From: Marinobacter sp. LA51
GTDB taxonomy: Bacteria > Pseudomonadota > Gammaproteobacteria > Pseudomonadales > Oleiphilaceae
Assembly (NCBI RefSeq): GCF_030297175.1
Contig: NZ_AP028070.1
Span: 2,914,001 to 2,978,000 of the forward strand
Length of the DNA stretch: 64,000 bases
Direction: 5' to 3'
Shown here one piece after another: positions 63,109 through 64,000 of this stretch. Numbering within the stretch: the stretch's first letter is position 1; each line of letters starts with the position of its first letter. The translations under genes and the position numbers were made by a program. The notes under the pieces are model-generated. The model was not told the DNA's origin. It did not search any database and worked only from the letters and a program-made list of their open reading frames with translations.

Positions 63109-63303
63109 TGTCAGGGATGACAAGCCAGCAAGGATCGTTGGCTCAAGGACGATAACTCCAGGGATTTGGAGTTGCCCTAAGGATCAGGGGCTTGCAGGGA
63201 AGATCGCAAGGATGAAGTGCTCAGGATGAGCACATGGCCTGAAGGATCAGGCGAGGGTCAGCCACGGAAAACGGGACCACAAGGAGTGTGGTCCTGTCCG
63301 TGC
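63109..63303 (+). ncRNA. CsrB/RsmZ-type regulatory RNA (multi-GGA hairpin array)
   Basis: About 195 nt with eight consecutive hairpins, each showing GGA in or next to the loop: 63109-63122 (TGTCA stem, GGGA loop), 63123-63143 (AGCCA), 63154-63173 (AACTCC), 63175-63189 (CCCT), 63191-63210 (CTTGC), 63217-63233 (GTGCTC, loop AGGAT), 63237-63252 (GCCTGA, loop AGGA) and 63274-63294 (GGACCAC), the last nested in a CACGGA/TCCGTG outer stem ending at 63302. Thirteen GGA triplets lie in the element and no reading frame. This is the defining feature of RNAs that sequester CsrA/RsmA. A TAGAAT -10 and a partial GacA-type box precede it. The 3' end is uncertain as no T-run follows. Confidence 0.85.
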
Positions 63304-63373
63304 ATTCGTTCCGGCTGTTTGCGTCCCGACAACACTAAAAAGACGACAACTCAGCATCAGGAACTCACTTTCG

Positions 63374-63643
63374 ATGAAACGCACTCCTTTTTTTGCCACT
63401 CTCGTACTGCTGTTCAGCCTGGTTACCGGATTTGCTCACGCTGAACCGGCCGCCATCAATATCAACACTGCCGATGTTGCCACGCTGGCCGAACTGACCG
63501 GTGTTGGCCAGAGCAAGGCCGAAGCCATTGTGGCCTACCGCGAAGCCAATGGTCCTTTCAGCGCGCCGCAGGATCTGGCCAATGTGAAAGGTATTGGCGA
63601 ACGCACCGTTGAAAAGAACGCAGCACGCCTGGCCGTGAAATAA
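63374..63643 (+). CDS. comEA: ComEA-like helix-hairpin-helix DNA-binding protein
   Basis: An 89-residue exported protein: signal peptide (FFATLVLLFSLVTGFAHA), then a double HhH domain (INTADVATLAELTGVGQSKAEAIVAYREANGPFSAPQDLANVKGIGERTVEKNAARL). ComEA binds incoming DNA in the periplasm during natural transformation; in this form (no membrane anchor) it is the short Pseudomonadota type. It follows the regulatory RNA by 70 nt with an AGGA box, so read-through from the RNA promoter is possible. Confidence 0.9.
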   Translation: MKRTPFFATLVLLFSLVTGFAHAEPAAININTADVATLAELTGVGQSKAEAIVAYREANGPFSAPQDLANVKGIGERTVEKNAARLAVK

Positions 63644-63730
63644 TCTGCTCCGTGGGCGGCGGCACCCGCCGCTGCCTACGTACTACTACCTACCTAAAAG
63701 TCGTCTGGCATCAGCGGTTCCCGATTCCTA

Positions 63731-63757
63731 TCATTAGTGGAACAACAACACTAATGA
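63731..63757. promoter_or_regulatory. Inverted repeat at the 5' end of the LldE-like gene
   Basis: TCATTAGTG (63731-63739) / CACTAATGA (63749-63757), a perfect 9-bp inverted repeat with a 9-nt spacer, just upstream of the ATG at 63775 (or overlapping the alternative ATG at 63754). Candidate operator or a hairpin that masks the start. Confidence 0.6.
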
Positions 63758-63774
63758 GCGTGAGCATCGGCGTC

Positions 63775-64000
63775 ATGGCTGACCCTATTAAGCTTTACCC
63801 CTCGAAACCCTCCAAAGTGTATTTCTTCGGTACCTGCCTGGTGGACATGTTTTACCCGGACGCGGGCATGGCGGGCATTCAGCTGCTCGAGCGCGAAGGC
63901 ATTGAGGTGATTTTCCCGCAGGACCAGACCTGTTGCGGCCAACCGGCCTTCACCTCCGGCTACCACGACGAAGCCCGCGCTGTCGCCAGGGCCCAGCTGG
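63775..64000 (+). CDS. lldE: LldE/LutA-type (Fe-S) protein, 5' part only
   Basis: The first 75 or so residues of a gene cut by the window edge: KVYFFGTCLVDMFYPDAGMAGIQLLEREGIEVIFPQDQTCCGQPAFTSGYHDEARAVARAQL. The TCLVDMFYP and QTCCGQPA motifs are those of CCG-domain subunits of L-lactate oxidation complexes (LldE/LutA). A second lactate route would then sit in the same genome as lldD at 31.3 kb. An ATG at 63754 is an alternative start. Confidence 0.85.
   Translation, partial: MADPIKLYPSKPSKVYFFGTCLVDMFYPDAGMAGIQLLEREGIEVIFPQDQTCCGQPAFTSGYHDEARAVARAQL

Overview
The window looks like the chromosome of a marine, heterotrophic gammaproteobacterium, most likely Marinobacter or a close relative. 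This is inferred from gene content (class I PHA synthase cluster, urtABCDE-ureDABCEFG, lldR-lldD, many short oxidoreductase/VOC/YtoQ-type genes), from protein style, and from the evenly GC-rich coding sequence. No rRNA, tRNA, IS element, integrase or CRISPR array was recognised.

Layout. 0-7.6 kb: a cNMP-binding protein, MgtC-like and SRPBCC proteins, then a polyhydroxyalkanoate block (phaZ, phaB, phaC) running into a small unknown gene and tenA. 7.5-19 kb: housekeeping and stress genes (MDR reductase, YtoQ, VOC, cold-shock/DUF1294, lipase-like hydrolase, MOSC, J-domain and VWA proteins, YqeY, GST, Nudix). 19-27 kb: orphan solute-binding protein, lipoprotein, iron-type alcohol dehydrogenase, YbbA/YbbP ABC exporter and an XRE regulator. 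27-32.5 kb: SF2 helicase, an ArsR-controlled permease with two visible operators, and lldR/lldD with two LldR-type palindromes. 32.6-36.2 kb: a secreted AA5-type copper-radical oxidase coupled to a secreted protein made of two repeats. 37.5-39.8 kb: an orphan PAAR effector with an overlapping membrane immunity candidate. 40-47.5 kb: envelope, redox, LysR and small genes.

47.7-51.1 kb is an AT-rich island holding one 1057-residue gene: an N-terminal calcineurin-like phosphoesterase with all its metal motifs, fused to a STAND/NACHT-like ATPase and an unrecognised C-terminus. This is the best candidate here for an undescribed (probably anti-phage) system. 51.5-62.7 kb is one long minus-strand urea unit: UrtABCDE imports urea, UreABC hydrolyses it and UreDEFG load nickel. 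A sigma-54-like promoter and two NtrC-like boxes upstream of urtA suggest nitrogen-limitation control. Between urtA and comEA lies an unannotated structured RNA (about 63109-63303) with eight hairpins carrying GGA in the loop, the signature of CsrB/RsmZ-type RNAs that titrate CsrA/RsmA. The window ends inside an LldE/LutA-type iron-sulfur gene.
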